DNA from: Clostridia bacterium
GTDB lineage: Bacteria > Bacillota > Clostridia > Christensenellales > Borkfalkiaceae
Direction: 5' to 3'
DNA length: 64,000 bases
Assembly (NCBI GenBank): GCA_017545865.1
Contig: JAFWXO010000033.1
Span: 95,915 to 159,914 of the forward strand
Shown here: positions 1-9,484 of the stretch, piece after piece
How positions within the stretch are numbered: the first letter of the stretch is position 1
Layout of the letters: each line of letters begins with the position of its first letter
Notes under the pieces: model-generated
Databases searched by the model: none
Seen by the model: the letters and a program-made list of their open reading frames with translations, nothing else
Told to the model about the DNA's origin: nothing
Program-made: the position numbers and the translations under genes

Positions 1-900
1 AAGTTTAAGGCGTTTGAAATTCCGCCCGCAACCTATAAGCGTTCCGTTTACGCCGCTAAAAAAGGCGAAGAAGATAAGATTTTCGCTGGGCTTAACAAAC
101 TTAAAGACGAAGATATTTCCTTTACCGTTGAAAAGAACGCAGATACGGGCGAAATGGTAATTTCGGGCGTTGGCGCAACTCAACTTGAAACGATTAAGAG
201 AAAATTAAAAGCAAAATTCGGCGTTGAAGCGGAACTTAGAAAACCCAAGATTGCTTATAAAGAAACCATCAAGGGTGTTTCTGAAGCCGAAGGTAAACAC
301 AAAAAGCAATCTGGTGGCGCAGGTCAATACGGCCACGTTAAAATTAAGTTTGAAGCAGGCGCAGAAGACGGCGTTTACGAGTTTGTTGACGCTACCGTCG
401 GCGGTTCAGTTCCCAAGCAATTTATCCCTGCAGTTGACAAGGGTTTAAGAGAAGCAATCAAAGAAGGCGTGCTTGCGGGCTATCCTCTTCTTAACTTAAA
501 AGCAACGCTTTTCGACGGTAGTTCACACCCCGTTGACAGTAAGGAAGTTGCTTTCGTTTCCGCAGCGAAACTTGCTTACGCTGAAGGCGTTAAGAACGCT
601 AAACCCGTTATTTTAGAACCCGTTATGAAAGTAACGGTTACCGCGCCCGATACTTATCTTGGCGATATTATGGGCGATATGAACAAGCGCCGTGGTAGAA
701 TTATCTCCACCGATCAAGACGGGGAAAACAGCATCGTTATTTGCGAAGCGCCCGAAAGCGAAATTTTAGATTACACGGCTGAACTTAGAAGTTTCACTCA
801 AGGTCGTGGTAGATTTACGCAAGAATTTGAAAGGTATGAAGAAGTTCCTTTTGAAGAAACGAGCAAAATTATAGAAGAAGCAAAAAAGGATAAAGAGTAA
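1..900 (+). CDS. Elongation factor G-like protein, C-terminal part
   Basis: The frame is open from the first base, so the gene starts outside the window and only about 299 C-terminal residues are visible. They cover domains III-V of an EF-G-type translational GTPase: the domain IV stretch GGAGQYGHVKIKF, the VGGSVPKQFIPAV segment, and the C-terminal MGDMNKRRGRI motif that begins domain V. The wording GKHKKQSGG fits the EF-G-like paralog (FusA2 type) better than canonical FusA. That assignment is inference, because the GTPase domain is missing. Translocation or ribosome recycling would be the family role. The sugar kinase starts 2 nt after the stop, suggesting one transcript. Confidence 0.85.
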   Translation, partial: KFKAFEIPPATYKRSVYAAKKGEEDKIFAGLNKLKDEDISFTVEKNADTGEMVISGVGATQLETIKRKLKAKFGVEAELRKPKIAYKETIKGVSEAEGKHKKQSGGAGQYGHVKIKFEAGAEDGVYEFVDATVGGSVPKQFIPAVDKGLREAIKEGVLAGYPLLNLKATLFDGSSHPVDSKEVAFVSAAKLAYAEGVKNAKPVILEPVMKVTVTAPDTYLGDIMGDMNKRRGRIISTDQDGENSIVICEAPESEILDYTAELRSFTQGRGRFTQEFERYEEVPFEETSKIIEEAKKDKE

Positions 901-902
901 TT

Positions 903-1826
903 ATGATATTGAGCGTATGCCCAAACCCGAGTATTGACTGCACGATGGAACTTGAACAGTTGGTCGTTGGTAGGCTTAACAGGGTAAACAACAAAATAGT
1001 AACGTATTCGGGCAAAGCGCTCAATTCGGCAATAGGTGTAAAAAGGCTTGGTGGCGATAGTTTCGCCACCGGCTTTATGTACGAAAACGAAGGCAGTTTA
1101 TTCGTTTCTAACCTTGATAAAGAAGGGGTTAAAAACTCTTTTGTTTGGAATAAAGGCCACGTTAGAACGAATTATAAAATCGTTGATAACCGTTCTATGC
1201 TCACCGAGATTAACGATAAGGGCGAAAACGTTTCTAAAGAAAATCAACAAAAACTTTTAAGTTTAGTGGAAACTTTATCTAAAAATGCGTCGGTTGTGAT
1301 AATGAGCGGTTCGCTCCCAAGCGGAGTTGATGAAGATTTTTATTTCAAACTTGCAAAATCCGTAAACAAATCGGCAAAAATAATAGTGGATACCGAAGGC
1401 GAAAAACTCAAAAAGGCGTTGAACGCCAACGTGTTTATGGTAAAGCCAAATTTAAGAGAACTTGAACAAATTGCAAACAAGGAGTTAACTTCGAGAAAAG
1501 ATATGCTCTTAGCTTGCTATTCTTTAATAGACGCGGGCGCGCAAAACGTGTTGCTTTCTTTGGGTAGAGAAGGGGCGATTTTAACTGACGGAACGGAATC
1601 GTATTTTTGCAAAAGCACTTCGGTTGCGGTTAACTCAACCGTTGGCGCAGGCGACAGTATGGTTGCGGCAGCGTCGGTTATGATAGAACAAGGCGAGTCA
1701 AAGGCGGAAATACTCAAAAACGCGGTTGCCGCGGGCACAGCGTCAATCACAACGCCGGGAACTAATTTGTTCTATCGCGATAAGTTTGAAGAAATATACG
1801 GTAAAATTTCAGTAGTAAAAATATGA
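903..1826 (+). CDS. PfkB-family sugar-phosphate kinase (1-phosphofructokinase / tagatose-6-phosphate kinase type)
   Basis: This 307-residue protein has the usual length of 1-phosphofructokinase-like ribokinase-fold enzymes. It opens with ILSVCPNPSIDCT, typical of the FruK/LacC subfamily. It carries the GSLPSGV turn and the PfkB signature VNSTVGAGDSM, whose GAGD contains the catalytic aspartate. Family chemistry is ATP-dependent phosphorylation of a ketohexose phosphate to the bisphosphate. No fructose PTS gene lies nearby, so FruK and LacC cannot be separated. It sits 2 nt after the EF-G-like gene and overlaps the HD gene by 4 nt (ATGA), so translation is probably coupled. Confidence 0.88.
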   Translation: MILSVCPNPSIDCTMELEQLVVGRLNRVNNKIVTYSGKALNSAIGVKRLGGDSFATGFMYENEGSLFVSNLDKEGVKNSFVWNKGHVRTNYKIVDNRSMLTEINDKGENVSKENQQKLLSLVETLSKNASVVIMSGSLPSGVDEDFYFKLAKSVNKSAKIIVDTEGEKLKKALNANVFMVKPNLRELEQIANKELTSRKDMLLACYSLIDAGAQNVLLSLGREGAILTDGTESYFCKSTSVAVNSTVGAGDSMVAAASVMIEQGESKAEILKNAVAAGTASITTPGTNLFYRDKFEEIYGKISVVKI

Positions 1827-2485
1827 TTACATTAAAAGACGTAAAAAAGGACGAAGAAGTTAAAGTCCTTATAAAAACGAGCGAAAAGCAAATTGACGCG
1901 CTTGCATATACCGAGCACTCGGTAAGGCACGCTTCAATAGTCGCTTCGTGGACGGGTATGATTCTCAAAGAAATCGGCGAGAGCGCAAAACTCGTTCGCC
2001 TTGGCGAGATTGCGGGCTATCTTCACGATATCGGCAACTCACTTGCTCGTTACGATCACTCTGGCAGTGGAGCAATTCTTGCCTATAACGTTTTAAAGCG
2101 CATGGGTATGAATTACGCTGACGCTGCTGAAATTATGATGGCGATAGGCAATCACGATGAGAAAAACGGCGTTCCCGTAAGCGTCTTAACGTCAGCGCTC
2201 ATAATCGCCGATAAGTCAGACGTGCATAAATCGAGGGTGCGTGATAAAGTTTTAGATAAAAACACTAACATTCACGATAGGGTAAACTTAGCGGTTAACC
2301 GCTCGTTTATTTCCGTCGATAAAGAAAATTTAAGAATTGACACGGTGATTGAAACCGACGATACTATTTGCTCGGTTGCAGATTACTTTGAGATTTACCA
2401 CTCCCGTATGCTAATGTGCTCAAAAGCCGCCGAACTTCTCGGTTATAAGTACGGTTTGGTTATAAACAATATGCGTATGCTATAA
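1823..2485 (+). CDS. HD-domain phosphohydrolase
   Basis: A 220-residue soluble protein with a metal-binding HD signature: His32/His36 in the first helix region, HD at about 68-69, His79, a second NHDE cluster near 110-113, and an ADKSD aspartate near 130. HD proteins hydrolyse phosphate esters such as nucleotides or cyclic nucleotides; the substrate cannot be told here. The start codon overlaps the stop of the upstream kinase (ATGA). A strong hairpin terminator lies just after the stop, so it is the last gene of this operon. Confidence 0.8.
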   Translation: MITLKDVKKDEEVKVLIKTSEKQIDALAYTEHSVRHASIVASWTGMILKEIGESAKLVRLGEIAGYLHDIGNSLARYDHSGSGAILAYNVLKRMGMNYADAAEIMMAIGNHDEKNGVPVSVLTSALIIADKSDVHKSRVRDKVLDKNTNIHDRVNLAVNRSFISVDKENLRIDTVIETDDTICSVADYFEIYHSRMLMCSKAAELLGYKYGLVINNMRML

Positions 2486-2494
2486 TTAAAACTT

Positions 2495-2531
2495 AAAATC
2501 CGAACATACTAAGCGTATGCTCGGATTTTTT
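2495..2531 (+). terminator. Rho-independent terminator of the EF-G-like/kinase/HD operon
   Basis: Arms 2495-2509 and 2515-2529 pair over about 15 bp with one A-C mismatch around a 5-nt loop, and the 3' arm runs into six Ts (2526-2531). The 3' arm contains the ATG (2517) of the next reading frame. Confidence 0.8.
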
Positions 2532-3329
2532 AATAAACTCAAAGAGTTTAACGCCTTTAAAAGAAGCAAAAAGAGCGCAACTATGTCTGGCGCGCTCGTG
2601 TTTTTTATGCTACTTGGGTTAGTGCCCACGGCATACCTTTTAAGCTTGCTTTTCACTTTTTTCGGCAAGGAACTATCCTTTGCCTTAGACCTTTTAACTA
2701 TTGAAGAGTTTAATAGCGTTAAAGCTTTTATACTGCAAGCAACCAACAACTTTTCTAATGGTAGAAACGCTTTGGCGGGAGTTCTTGCGGTGTATTCATC
2801 GGCAAACTTGTTCGTGCACGTTAAACTCGTTGGCGAAGTTATCTATAACTATAAAAGCCAAAAAACGTTTATCGTGAGAGCTTTGTCTATAATAGGCACG
2901 GTGGTTTTGAGTTTGATAACCGTTTTGGGTTTAAGCGTTTACGCGCTCGTATCCATTTGGATAAAGAAAATACTCGGCGGTGTTTTAGGCGGAGCGGTAA
3001 GTTTAGTTGCGCTTGCCTTTATATTTTATTTGATAGTTTTGTATATCAACTTGTTTTGTTGCCCGTATAAACTCAACGTTAAAGAAGTAACGGTAGGCAG
3101 TGTATATTCTTGCGTTTTAGCAGTCGTGTATACGCTCGTTTTTATCCTTTACGTTAAATACTTTTCTTCCTATACCGAAATTTACGGAAAGATTGCCGTT
3201 ATCCCAGCGTTTTTTACCTGGCTTTTCGTGTTAATGCGGTGTTTGGTAACGGGCTTTTTAATCAACGCGTTTATGCTCGGTAAAGTTAAAAGGCAAAGCA
3301 AAAATCTTGACTTTAAACCGCTTATATAG
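2517..3329 (+). CDS. YihY/BrkB-family membrane protein
   Basis: About 270 residues with roughly six hydrophobic segments, for example around residues 22-48, 78-100, 120-145, 150-180, 195-215 and 225-245. This is the size and pattern of the YihY/BrkB (UPF0761) inner-membrane family, whose function is unsettled. The start is doubtful. The ATG at 2517 lies inside the 3' arm of a terminator hairpin and has no clear ribosome site; the next in-frame ATG is 2583, which would drop the N-terminal amphipathic stretch that family members usually have. The downstream ACT gene has its own promoter in the last codons of this gene. Confidence 0.75.
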   Translation: MLGFFNKLKEFNAFKRSKKSATMSGALVFFMLLGLVPTAYLLSLLFTFFGKELSFALDLLTIEEFNSVKAFILQATNNFSNGRNALAGVLAVYSSANLFVHVKLVGEVIYNYKSQKTFIVRALSIIGTVVLSLITVLGLSVYALVSIWIKKILGGVLGGAVSLVALAFIFYLIVLYINLFCCPYKLNVKEVTVGSVYSCVLAVVYTLVFILYVKYFSSYTEIYGKIAVIPAFFTWLFVLMRCLVTGFLINAFMLGKVKRQSKNLDFKPLI

Positions 3330-3335
3330 TAAAAT
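3307..3335 (+). promoter_or_regulatory. Promoter of the ACT-PFL operon
   Basis: TTGACT (3307-3312), 17-bp spacer, TAAAAT (3330-3335), overlapping the end of the BrkB-like gene. A perfect dyad, AAATCTAT/ATAGATTT (3332-3339 and 3345-3352), covers the -10 and likely start site. Confidence 0.65.
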
Positions 3336-3363
3336 CTATTTAATATAGATTTAGGAGAAAATT

Positions 3364-3633
3364 ATGAAGTGTGTTTTAACCGTTATCGGTAAAGATAAAC
3401 CGGGTATTATTGCAAAAGTTAGCAATTTGCTCGCTAACAAAAACGTAAATATCGAAGATATTTCTCAAACGATTATGCAATCAACCTTTACTATGATTAT
3501 GCTTGTAAACATTGAAAATGCAACGGCTACAATGAAAGATTTAAAAGAAGAATTAGTGTCGCTTGGCGAAGAAATCGGCGTTTCCATCCACCTTCAACAC
3601 GAAGCGGTGTTTGACGCTATGCACAAGGTATAA
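3364..3633 (+). CDS. ACT-domain protein (UPF0237 family)
   Basis: An 89-residue protein made of a single ACT domain; the opening VLTVIGKDKPGIIAKVSNLL is the classic ACT start. ACT domains bind amino acids or similar small ligands and regulate partner proteins. A good ribosome site (AGGAG) precedes the ATG, and the PFL-family gene follows after 3 nt. This ACT + PFL (DUF711) pairing is conserved in many Firmicutes, so the two products probably work together, though the process is unknown. Confidence 0.9.
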   Translation: MKCVLTVIGKDKPGIIAKVSNLLANKNVNIEDISQTIMQSTFTMIMLVNIENATATMKDLKEELVSLGEEIGVSIHLQHEAVFDAMHKV

Positions 3634-3636
3634 AAA

Positions 3637-4986
3637 ATGATTAAAACGAGTGAAATTATTGAAACTATAAACATGGTAGACAAAGAGCATTTCGATATCC
3701 GTACTATAACTATGGGTATTTCGCTCTTTGGCTGTATTAAAGATACCGCTCGCGATACCGCTAACGCCGTTTACGATCTTATTTGCAGTAGGGGTAAAAA
3801 CATCGTTAAGGTAGCGAACGACTTATCCGTTGAATACGGCGTTCCCGTTGTAAACAAGCGTGTTTCCGTTACCCCTGCAAGTTTCTTAACGGCAAAATTT
3901 ATGGGCGAAGAGATTGAAATCGCGCTTGCGCTCGATAAAGCCGCAAAAGAAATCGGCGTTGACTTTATCGGTGGCTATTCGGCGCTCGTTCACAAGTCTA
4001 TGACGGAAAGTGAAAAGAGTTTTATCCTTTCAATTCCCGAAGTTTTGTCTAAAACGGAAAGGCTTTGTTCGTCGGTTAACGTTGGCTCAACGCGCGCGGG
4101 TATCAATATGGATGCCGTTAAACTCGTTGGCGAAGTTGTTAAAAAGGCGGCTGATATCACGAAAGACGGGCTTGGCGCTGCAAAGTTCGTGGCGTTCTGT
4201 AACGCCGTTGAAGATAACCCCTTTATGGCAGGCGCTTTCCACGGCGTTGGCGAAGGCGATTGCGTTATCAACGTTGGCGTTTCAGGTCCTGGCGTTGTTC
4301 AAAATGCTTTAAAATCAATTCCAAACGCGTCTATAACTGAACTTGCTGAAGTGGTTAAGAAAACGGCGTTTAAGATTACGAGAGTTGGCAACCTTGTGTT
4401 AGACGAAGCGTCTAAACGCTTAGGCGCGGAAAGGGGCATTGTTGACTTGTCGCTTGCGCCCACCCCCGTTATCGGCGATAGCGTTGGGCATATTTTGGAA
4501 GAAATGGGCTTAGAAGAAGTTGGTTGCCACGGCACTACCGCTTGCTTAGCGCTACTTAACGATGCCGTTAAAAAGGGCGGTGTTATGGCTTGCTCTAACG
4601 TTGGCGGTCTTTCGGGCGCGTTTATTCCCGTTAGTGAAGATATCGGTATGATAAACGCTGCGGATAGCGGTTCACTCACTCTTTCTAAACTTGAAGCGAT
4701 GACTGCGGTTTGCTCCGTTGGTATCGATATGGTTGCAATCCCCGGCGATACTCCCGTTTCAACAATCTCCGCTTTAATTGCAGATGAAATGGCTATCGGT
4801 ATGGTAAACAACAAAACCACCGCCGTTAGAATTATCCCCGTCCCCAACAAAACCGTTGGCGAATACGTTGAGTTTGGCGGGCTACTCGGTCGCGCACCCA
4901 TTATGCCGGTGCATAATAAGTCGGCTGAAAAGTTCATAAGTCGTGGTGGGCGTATTCCCGCTCCTATTCACGGAAATAAAAACTAA
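3637..4986 (+). CDS. PFL family protein (UPF0210/DUF711)
   Basis: A 449-residue soluble protein of the DUF711/UPF0210 family, near full family length. Recognisable stretches are [19 protein letters not shown] at the N-terminus, [14 protein letters not shown], and GVSGPGVV in the middle. The fold is related to pyruvate formate-lyase-type barrels, but I see no glycyl-radical motif at the C-terminus, and no reaction is established. It sits 3 nt after the ACT gene and ends before a terminator at 5046-5075. Confidence 0.9.
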   Translation: MIKTSEIIETINMVDKEHFDIRTITMGISLFGCIKDTARDTANAVYDLICSRGKNIVKVANDLSVEYGVPVVNKRVSVTPASFLTAKFMGEEIEIALALDKAAKEIGVDFIGGYSALVHKSMTESEKSFILSIPEVLSKTERLCSSVNVGSTRAGINMDAVKLVGEVVKKAADITKDGLGAAKFVAFCNAVEDNPFMAGAFHGVGEGDCVINVGVSGPGVVQNALKSIPNASITELAEVVKKTAFKITRVGNLVLDEASKRLGAERGIVDLSLAPTPVIGDSVGHILEEMGLEEVGCHGTTACLALLNDAVKKGGVMACSNVGGLSGAFIPVSEDIGMINAADSGSLTLSKLEAMTAVCSVGIDMVAIPGDTPVSTISALIADEMAIGMVNNKTTAVRIIPVPNKTVGEYVEFGGLLGRAPIMPVHNKSAEKFISRGGRIPAPIHGNKN

Positions 4987-5045
4987 TTCACAACTTTTTA
5001 CGTTAGTAAAAATCATAACGCGCGAGTAGCGCTCATAACTTAAAT

Positions 5046-5075
5046 AAAAATGCGTAAGATGATTACGCATTTTTT
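5046..5075 (+). terminator. Rho-independent terminator after the PFL gene
   Basis: Stem 5046-5057 with 5063-5074 (12 bp), loop GATGA, followed by a T-rich run. Confidence 0.85.
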
Positions 5076-5115
5076 ATTTATTTTTCTCATACCTTAATGG
5101 TAGGAGATTAGGGTT

Positions 5116-5370
5116 TTGAATAAAAGAACTTACAATAGGGTTATACTTGAAGCGGAATATATCATCAAACACGGCGCAACGGTTAGAAAAACCGCAAGCG
5201 TTTTCGGGGTGGGCAAGTCTACCGTTCATAAAGATATGGTTGAACGTTTAGAGCCGATATCTACTTACCTTTACGAAAAGGTAAAAAAAGTTTTAGAGTT
5301 AAACCTTGCCGAGCGCCATATCCGTGGTGGTTTGGCTACCAAGCGTAAATACCAAAAAAGCGTGGACTAA
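5116..5370 (+). CDS. spoIIID: Sporulation transcriptional regulator SpoIIID
   Basis: An 84-residue DNA-binding protein that in Bacillus acts in the mother cell as both activator and repressor after sigma-E. The helix-turn-helix reads VRKTASVFGVGKSTVHKDM, and the C-terminal AERHIRGGLATKRKYQ matches the conserved basic region of SpoIIID. The start is TTG at 5116, chosen because AGGAG at 5102-5106 is well spaced. CATACCTT at 5088-5095 resembles a sigma-E -10 element, but I could not pair it with a convincing -35. A terminator overlaps the stop codon. This gene is one of the best signs that the organism forms spores. Confidence 0.95.
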   Translation: MNKRTYNRVILEAEYIIKHGATVRKTASVFGVGKSTVHKDMVERLEPISTYLYEKVKKVLELNLAERHIRGGLATKRKYQKSVD

Positions 5371-5382
5371 CCACGCTTTTTT
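5355..5382 (+). terminator. Terminator overlapping the spoIIID stop
   Basis: Stem 5355-5365 with 5371-5381, loop ACTAA, T-run at the end. The stop codon lies in the loop. Confidence 0.85.
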
Positions 5383-5449
5383 ATTGCTAACCAACAAATG
5401 TTTTTTAGTGTGAAAATTTATATATTTTTAAATATATACCAAAAAATAT

Positions 5450-5478
5450 TTGACAAGGGGAACAAGTAAATGTATAAT
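5450..5478 (+). promoter_or_regulatory. Promoter of the citrate operon
   Basis: TTGACA (5450-5455), 17-bp spacer, TATAAT (5473-5478). Both hexamers are perfect consensus, so repression is likely to set expression. Confidence 0.8.
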
Positions 5479-5487
5479 TGTATACAA
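5478..5487 (+). promoter_or_regulatory. Candidate GntR operator at the citrate-operon start site
   Basis: TTGTATACAA is a perfect 10-bp palindrome beginning on the last base of the -10; a further TATACAA follows at 5490-5496. The TTGT..ACAA form fits operators of FCD-type GntR regulators, and such a regulator is encoded in this operon. Autoregulation is inference. Confidence 0.5.
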
Positions 5488-5519
5488 ATATACAAACGTA
5501 GTTAAAAAGGAGATTATAG

Positions 5520-6890
5520 ATGCTTAAATTATCTAGTAAAACCAACCTTTTAGAGCAAGAAACTTATAGGTATTCTCTCCAAGATATTAGAGAGCCTAAT
5601 TTATACCGTGAGATTTATCCTTACGATGAAGTTCCCAAAGTTGTTTTCAACCAACGCCGTTCGCCGATGGATATGCCTGAAAAAATTTGGATAACCGACA
5701 CTACGATGCGTGACGGGCAACAAGCGGTTGAGCCTTACACCGTTAAGCAGATTGTTGACGTTTATAAACTTATGAGTAAACTTGGCGGTCCTAACGGTAT
5801 TATTCGCCAAACGGAATTCTTTATTTACAGCAAGAAAGACCGTGAAGCGCTTGATAAGTGCCGTGATCTTGGGCTTAAATTCCCTGAAATCACTTCTTGG
5901 ATAAGGGCGACTAAGGAAGACTTTAAACTCGTTAAAGAAATGGGTATTAAAGAAACTGGTATACTCGTTAGTTGTTCAGACTATCATATCTTTAAAAAAC
6001 TCAAGATGAGTAGAAAGGAAGCGCTTGAACACTACCTTTCAATCGTTCAATCGGCGTTTGATGCGGGTATCGTTCCAAGATGCCACTTTGAAGATATAAC
6101 GAGAGCAGATTTCTACGGTTTCGTTATTCCGTTTATGCACGCCCTTCAAGAACTTTCCGATAAAGCGGGTATTCCCGTTAAGATTAGAGCGTGCGACACG
6201 ATGGGTTACGGTATACCGTTTTCTGAAACGTCACTCCCAAGAAGCGTTCCGGGTATTATTTACGGTATTAAAAAATACGCTAATATTCCAAGCGAACAAA
6301 TTGAGTGGCACGGTCATAACGACTTTTATAAAGCCGTTTCCAACGCGACTGCGGCTTGGCTTTACGGCGCAAGCGCGGTTAACTGCTCGCTCCTTGGCAT
6401 AGGCGAAAGAACTGGTAATATCCCCTTGGAAGCAATGGTTATGGAATACGCTTCGCTCCGCGGTACGTTTGACGGTATGGACCCCACCGTTATTACTGAA
6501 ATCAAAGAGTATTTTAGAAAAGAAATGGGTTACGTTATTCCGCCTATGACTCCGTTCGTTGGCGACTATTTCAATCAAACGAGAGCAGGTATTCACGCAG
6601 ACGGACTTTTGAAAGATGAAGAAATTTACAATATCTTTGATACTGGTAAAATTTTAAATAGACCTGCAACGGTAACTATTTCAAAAACGTCAGGCCTTGC
6701 GGGTATTGCTTACTGGATTAACAGCTACTATAAACTTGCTGGTACTTCAAGAGAAGTTGACAAAAAGAGTGATTTAGTCGTTAAAATCAAAGAGTGGGTT
6801 GACCAAGAATACGAAAACGAACGCCAAACTTCCATTTCAACGGGCGAACTTATCGAACTTGTTGAAAAGTATTCGGATATTAGATTATAA
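5520..6890 (+). CDS. Re-citrate synthase-like enzyme (isopropylmalate/homocitrate synthase family)
   Basis: A 456-residue DRE-TIM metallolyase-type enzyme with ITDTTMRDGQQA near residues 57-68 (catalytic Arg and metal-binding Asp) and WHGHNDFYKAV around 262-272 (metal-binding HxH). The extended N-terminus before the barrel and the context match Re-citrate synthase of clostridia, which condenses oxaloacetate with acetyl-CoA. Aconitase and isocitrate dehydrogenase follow in the same operon, which explains citrate as product; homocitrate or isopropylmalate synthesis would need other neighbours. Ribosome site AGGAG precedes the ATG. The GntR gene starts 11 nt after the stop. Confidence 0.85.
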   Translation: MLKLSSKTNLLEQETYRYSLQDIREPNLYREIYPYDEVPKVVFNQRRSPMDMPEKIWITDTTMRDGQQAVEPYTVKQIVDVYKLMSKLGGPNGIIRQTEFFIYSKKDREALDKCRDLGLKFPEITSWIRATKEDFKLVKEMGIKETGILVSCSDYHIFKKLKMSRKEALEHYLSIVQSAFDAGIVPRCHFEDITRADFYGFVIPFMHALQELSDKAGIPVKIRACDTMGYGIPFSETSLPRSVPGIIYGIKKYANIPSEQIEWHGHNDFYKAVSNATAAWLYGASAVNCSLLGIGERTGNIPLEAMVMEYASLRGTFDGMDPTVITEIKEYFRKEMGYVIPPMTPFVGDYFNQTRAGIHADGLLKDEEIYNIFDTGKILNRPATVTISKTSGLAGIAYWINSYYKLAGTSREVDKKSDLVVKIKEWVDQEYENERQTSISTGELIELVEKYSDIRL

Positions 6891-6901
6891 GGAAAAGAGA
6901 A

Positions 6902-7543
6902 ATGACACAAGTAAAGTTTACTTCGCGAGCCGATGCGGTTTTCGATAGGCTTGAAAACGAAATACTCACCGGCGTTTATAAAAAAGGTGACGTTATAACC
7001 GAGAGTGAAATTTCAACCAAACTTTCCGTTTCAAGAACTCCCGTTAGGGAAGCGATGCGCCGTTTGGAGCAAGAAGACCTTATTAAAGAAATGCCCAAAG
7101 GCCACGTTGTTGTTGGAATTTCGCAAGAAGATATTTTGGATATTTACGATATCCGCATTAAAATCGAAGGGGACGTTTGTAGGCGTTGCGCTGAAAACGT
7201 TACCGAAGAAGAACTAAGCAAAATGCGAGAAGCAGTTGAACTTCAAGAGTTTTACACGCTTAAAAATCACGCCGATAAGTTAAAGGGAACGGATAGCGTT
7301 TTCCATGAACTTATCTACGCAAATTCGGGTAGCGAAATTTATCAATCGATTTTGTCAACTCTTCATAGAAAAGTTCAACTTTGCCGTAAAACGAGTTTTT
7401 CGGGTAGCGATAGGGCTAAACAAGCGGTAAAAGAGCACCGTGAAATTTTAACGGCTATTGAAAATCGTGACGGGGAAAAGGCAAAAATGCTTATGGAACT
7501 TCACATTGCTAACGCTAAAAATAATATTGAAAAATTAAAATAG
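6902..7543 (+). CDS. GntR-family transcriptional regulator (FCD type)
   Basis: A 213-residue regulator. The N-terminal winged helix-turn-helix covers about residues 8-70 (ESEISTKLSVSRTPVREAMR), and a helical FCD ligand-binding domain follows, with a metal-site-like His in VFHELIY and a C-terminal KEHREI segment. FadR/FCD-type regulators commonly sense organic acids. Its position inside the citrate operon and the TTGTATACAA palindrome at the operon promoter suggest that it controls this operon, perhaps in response to a tricarboxylate. That role is inference. Confidence 0.88.
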   Translation: MTQVKFTSRADAVFDRLENEILTGVYKKGDVITESEISTKLSVSRTPVREAMRRLEQEDLIKEMPKGHVVVGISQEDILDIYDIRIKIEGDVCRRCAENVTEEELSKMREAVELQEFYTLKNHADKLKGTDSVFHELIYANSGSEIYQSILSTLHRKVQLCRKTSFSGSDRAKQAVKEHREILTAIENRDGEKAKMLMELHIANAKNNIEKLK

Positions 7544-7551
7544 GTATTACT

Positions 7552-9480
7552 ATGGGACTTACTATTGCTCAAAAAATTATTAAAAATCACTTAGTTTCGG
7601 GCGAAATGATTCAAGGCTCGGAAATCTCTCTTAAAATTGACCAAACCTTAACTCAAGACGCGACTGGCACTATGGCTTATCTTGAGTTTGAAACGATGGG
7701 GTTAAAGCGTGTTAAAACTGAACGCTCCGTTGCTTATATCGACCACAACACCCTTCAATGCGGCTACGAAAATGCAGACGATCATCGCTATATTCAAACG
7801 GTTGCTAAAAAGCACGGCATTTATTTTTCTCGCCCCGGTAACGGCATTTGCCACCAAGTTCATCTTGAACGTTTTGGAAAACCTGGTAAAACCTTAATCG
7901 GCTCTGATAGCCACACTCCAACGGGTGGCGGTATCGGTATGCTTGCGTTTGGCGCTGGCGGGCTTGACGTTGCAGTTGCTATGGGCGGTGGCGCTTACTT
8001 TATCACTATGCCCAAAATGTATAAGGTTAACCTTACGGGTAAACTTTCTCCGTTCGTTACCGCTAAAGACGTAAGTTTAGAAATCCTTAGAATTTTATCC
8101 GTTAAAGGCGGTGTTGGCGCGATTATCGAGTGGGGTGGCGAAGGTGTTAAAACCCTTTCCGTTCCAGAACGCGCAACGATCACTAATATGGGCACGGAAC
8201 TTGGCGCAACAACGTCAATTTTCCCGTCGGACGAAATCACGGAAGAATTTTTAAGAGCGCAAGGCAGAGCGGAAGACTATATTCCCTTAGAAAGCGACGA
8301 AGATGCCGTTTACGATAAGATTATCGATATCAACTTATCCGAACTTACGCCCCTTATTGCTTGTCCGCACAGCCCCGATAACGTGGTTGAAGTTTCTTCG
8401 CTTAAAGGCGTTAAAGTAAACCAAGTTTGCGTTGGCTCTTGCACAAACTCATCACTTCAAGACCTTTTAAAAGTTGCCGCTTTATTAAAGGGCAAAAAGA
8501 TCAGTGACGACGTTTCTATGTCCGTTTCCCCAGGCTCTAAGCAAGTTTTACAAATGCTTACCAAGTGCGGTGCGCTTAACGATATTATAGCGTCGGGCGC
8601 GAGAATACTTGAGTGCGCGTGCGGTCCTTGTATCGGAATGGGCTTCTCGCCAAACTCCGCAGGCGTTAGCCTTAGAACTTTCAACAGAAACTTTTTAGGT
8701 AGAAGCGGAACGAAAGACGCTGGCGTTTATCTCGTTTCTCCCGAAACCGCCGTTGCTGCGGCTATCTTTGGCGAAATAACCGATCCAAGACTTCTTGGCA
8801 AGGAAGCCGAAATCAAAATGCCCAAAGTTTTTGATATTGACGATAGCGCCGTTATTGCGCCCGCAAGCGAATTTGAAGCGGAAAACTTGGAAGTTTTGCG
8901 CGGACCTAACATTAAACCTTTCCCCGAAACCAAACCGCTTTGTAACGAAATTGACGTTACGGTTGGCTTAAAAGTTGGCGATAACATAACCACCGACCAT
9001 ATTATGCCCGCAGGCGCGAAAATTCTTCTTTACCGCTCGAATATCCCTTTCCTTTCTAAGTTCTGTTTCTCAGTCGTTGATGAAAAGTTTAGTGAAAGGG
9101 CGCTTGAATTAAAGTCTAGCGTTATCGTTGGTGGAGATAACTACGGTCAAGGATCTTCTCGTGAACACGCTGCGCTCGTTCCTTTATACTTGGGCGTTAA
9201 AGCGGTTATCGCAAAGAGTTTTGCTCGTATTCACGTTGCAAACCTTATAAACGCAGGTATTATTCCTTTAACCTTTAAAAACGCAAGCGACTATGAAGAT
9301 ATTTTACAAGGCGATAAACTTTCGCTCAAAGATTTGTTTAGCGGTTTTGAAAATGGCGAAGTAACGCTCGTTAACCAAACTAGCGGTAAAGAATTTAAAC
9401 TTTCTTGTTCGTTTACCGATAGGCAAATTAAAATCTTAAAAGCAGGCGGATTACTTGCTTACACCAAGGAGAGCAATTAA
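7552..9480 (+). CDS. Aconitate hydratase
   Basis: A 642-residue aconitase that isomerises citrate to isocitrate through cis-aconitate using a [4Fe-4S] cluster. The cluster ligands are visible as CVGSCTNSS near residue 300 and [10 protein letters not shown] near 360. [16 protein letters not shown] at about 120 is the substrate-site signature. The C-terminal swivel domain contains [14 protein letters not shown] near 530. The length fits the compact bacterial class rather than the roughly 890-residue AcnA. It starts 8 nt after the GntR gene, and isocitrate dehydrogenase begins 4 nt after it. Confidence 0.95.
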   Translation: MGLTIAQKIIKNHLVSGEMIQGSEISLKIDQTLTQDATGTMAYLEFETMGLKRVKTERSVAYIDHNTLQCGYENADDHRYIQTVAKKHGIYFSRPGNGICHQVHLERFGKPGKTLIGSDSHTPTGGGIGMLAFGAGGLDVAVAMGGGAYFITMPKMYKVNLTGKLSPFVTAKDVSLEILRILSVKGGVGAIIEWGGEGVKTLSVPERATITNMGTELGATTSIFPSDEITEEFLRAQGRAEDYIPLESDEDAVYDKIIDINLSELTPLIACPHSPDNVVEVSSLKGVKVNQVCVGSCTNSSLQDLLKVAALLKGKKISDDVSMSVSPGSKQVLQMLTKCGALNDIIASGARILECACGPCIGMGFSPNSAGVSLRTFNRNFLGRSGTKDAGVYLVSPETAVAAAIFGEITDPRLLGKEAEIKMPKVFDIDDSAVIAPASEFEAENLEVLRGPNIKPFPETKPLCNEIDVTVGLKVGDNITTDHIMPAGAKILLYRSNIPFLSKFCFSVVDEKFSERALELKSSVIVGGDNYGQGSSREHAALVPLYLGVKAVIAKSFARIHVANLINAGIIPLTFKNASDYEDILQGDKLSLKDLFSGFENGEVTLVNQTSGKEFKLSCSFTDRQIKILKAGGLLAYTKESN

Positions 9481-9484
9481 CTTT

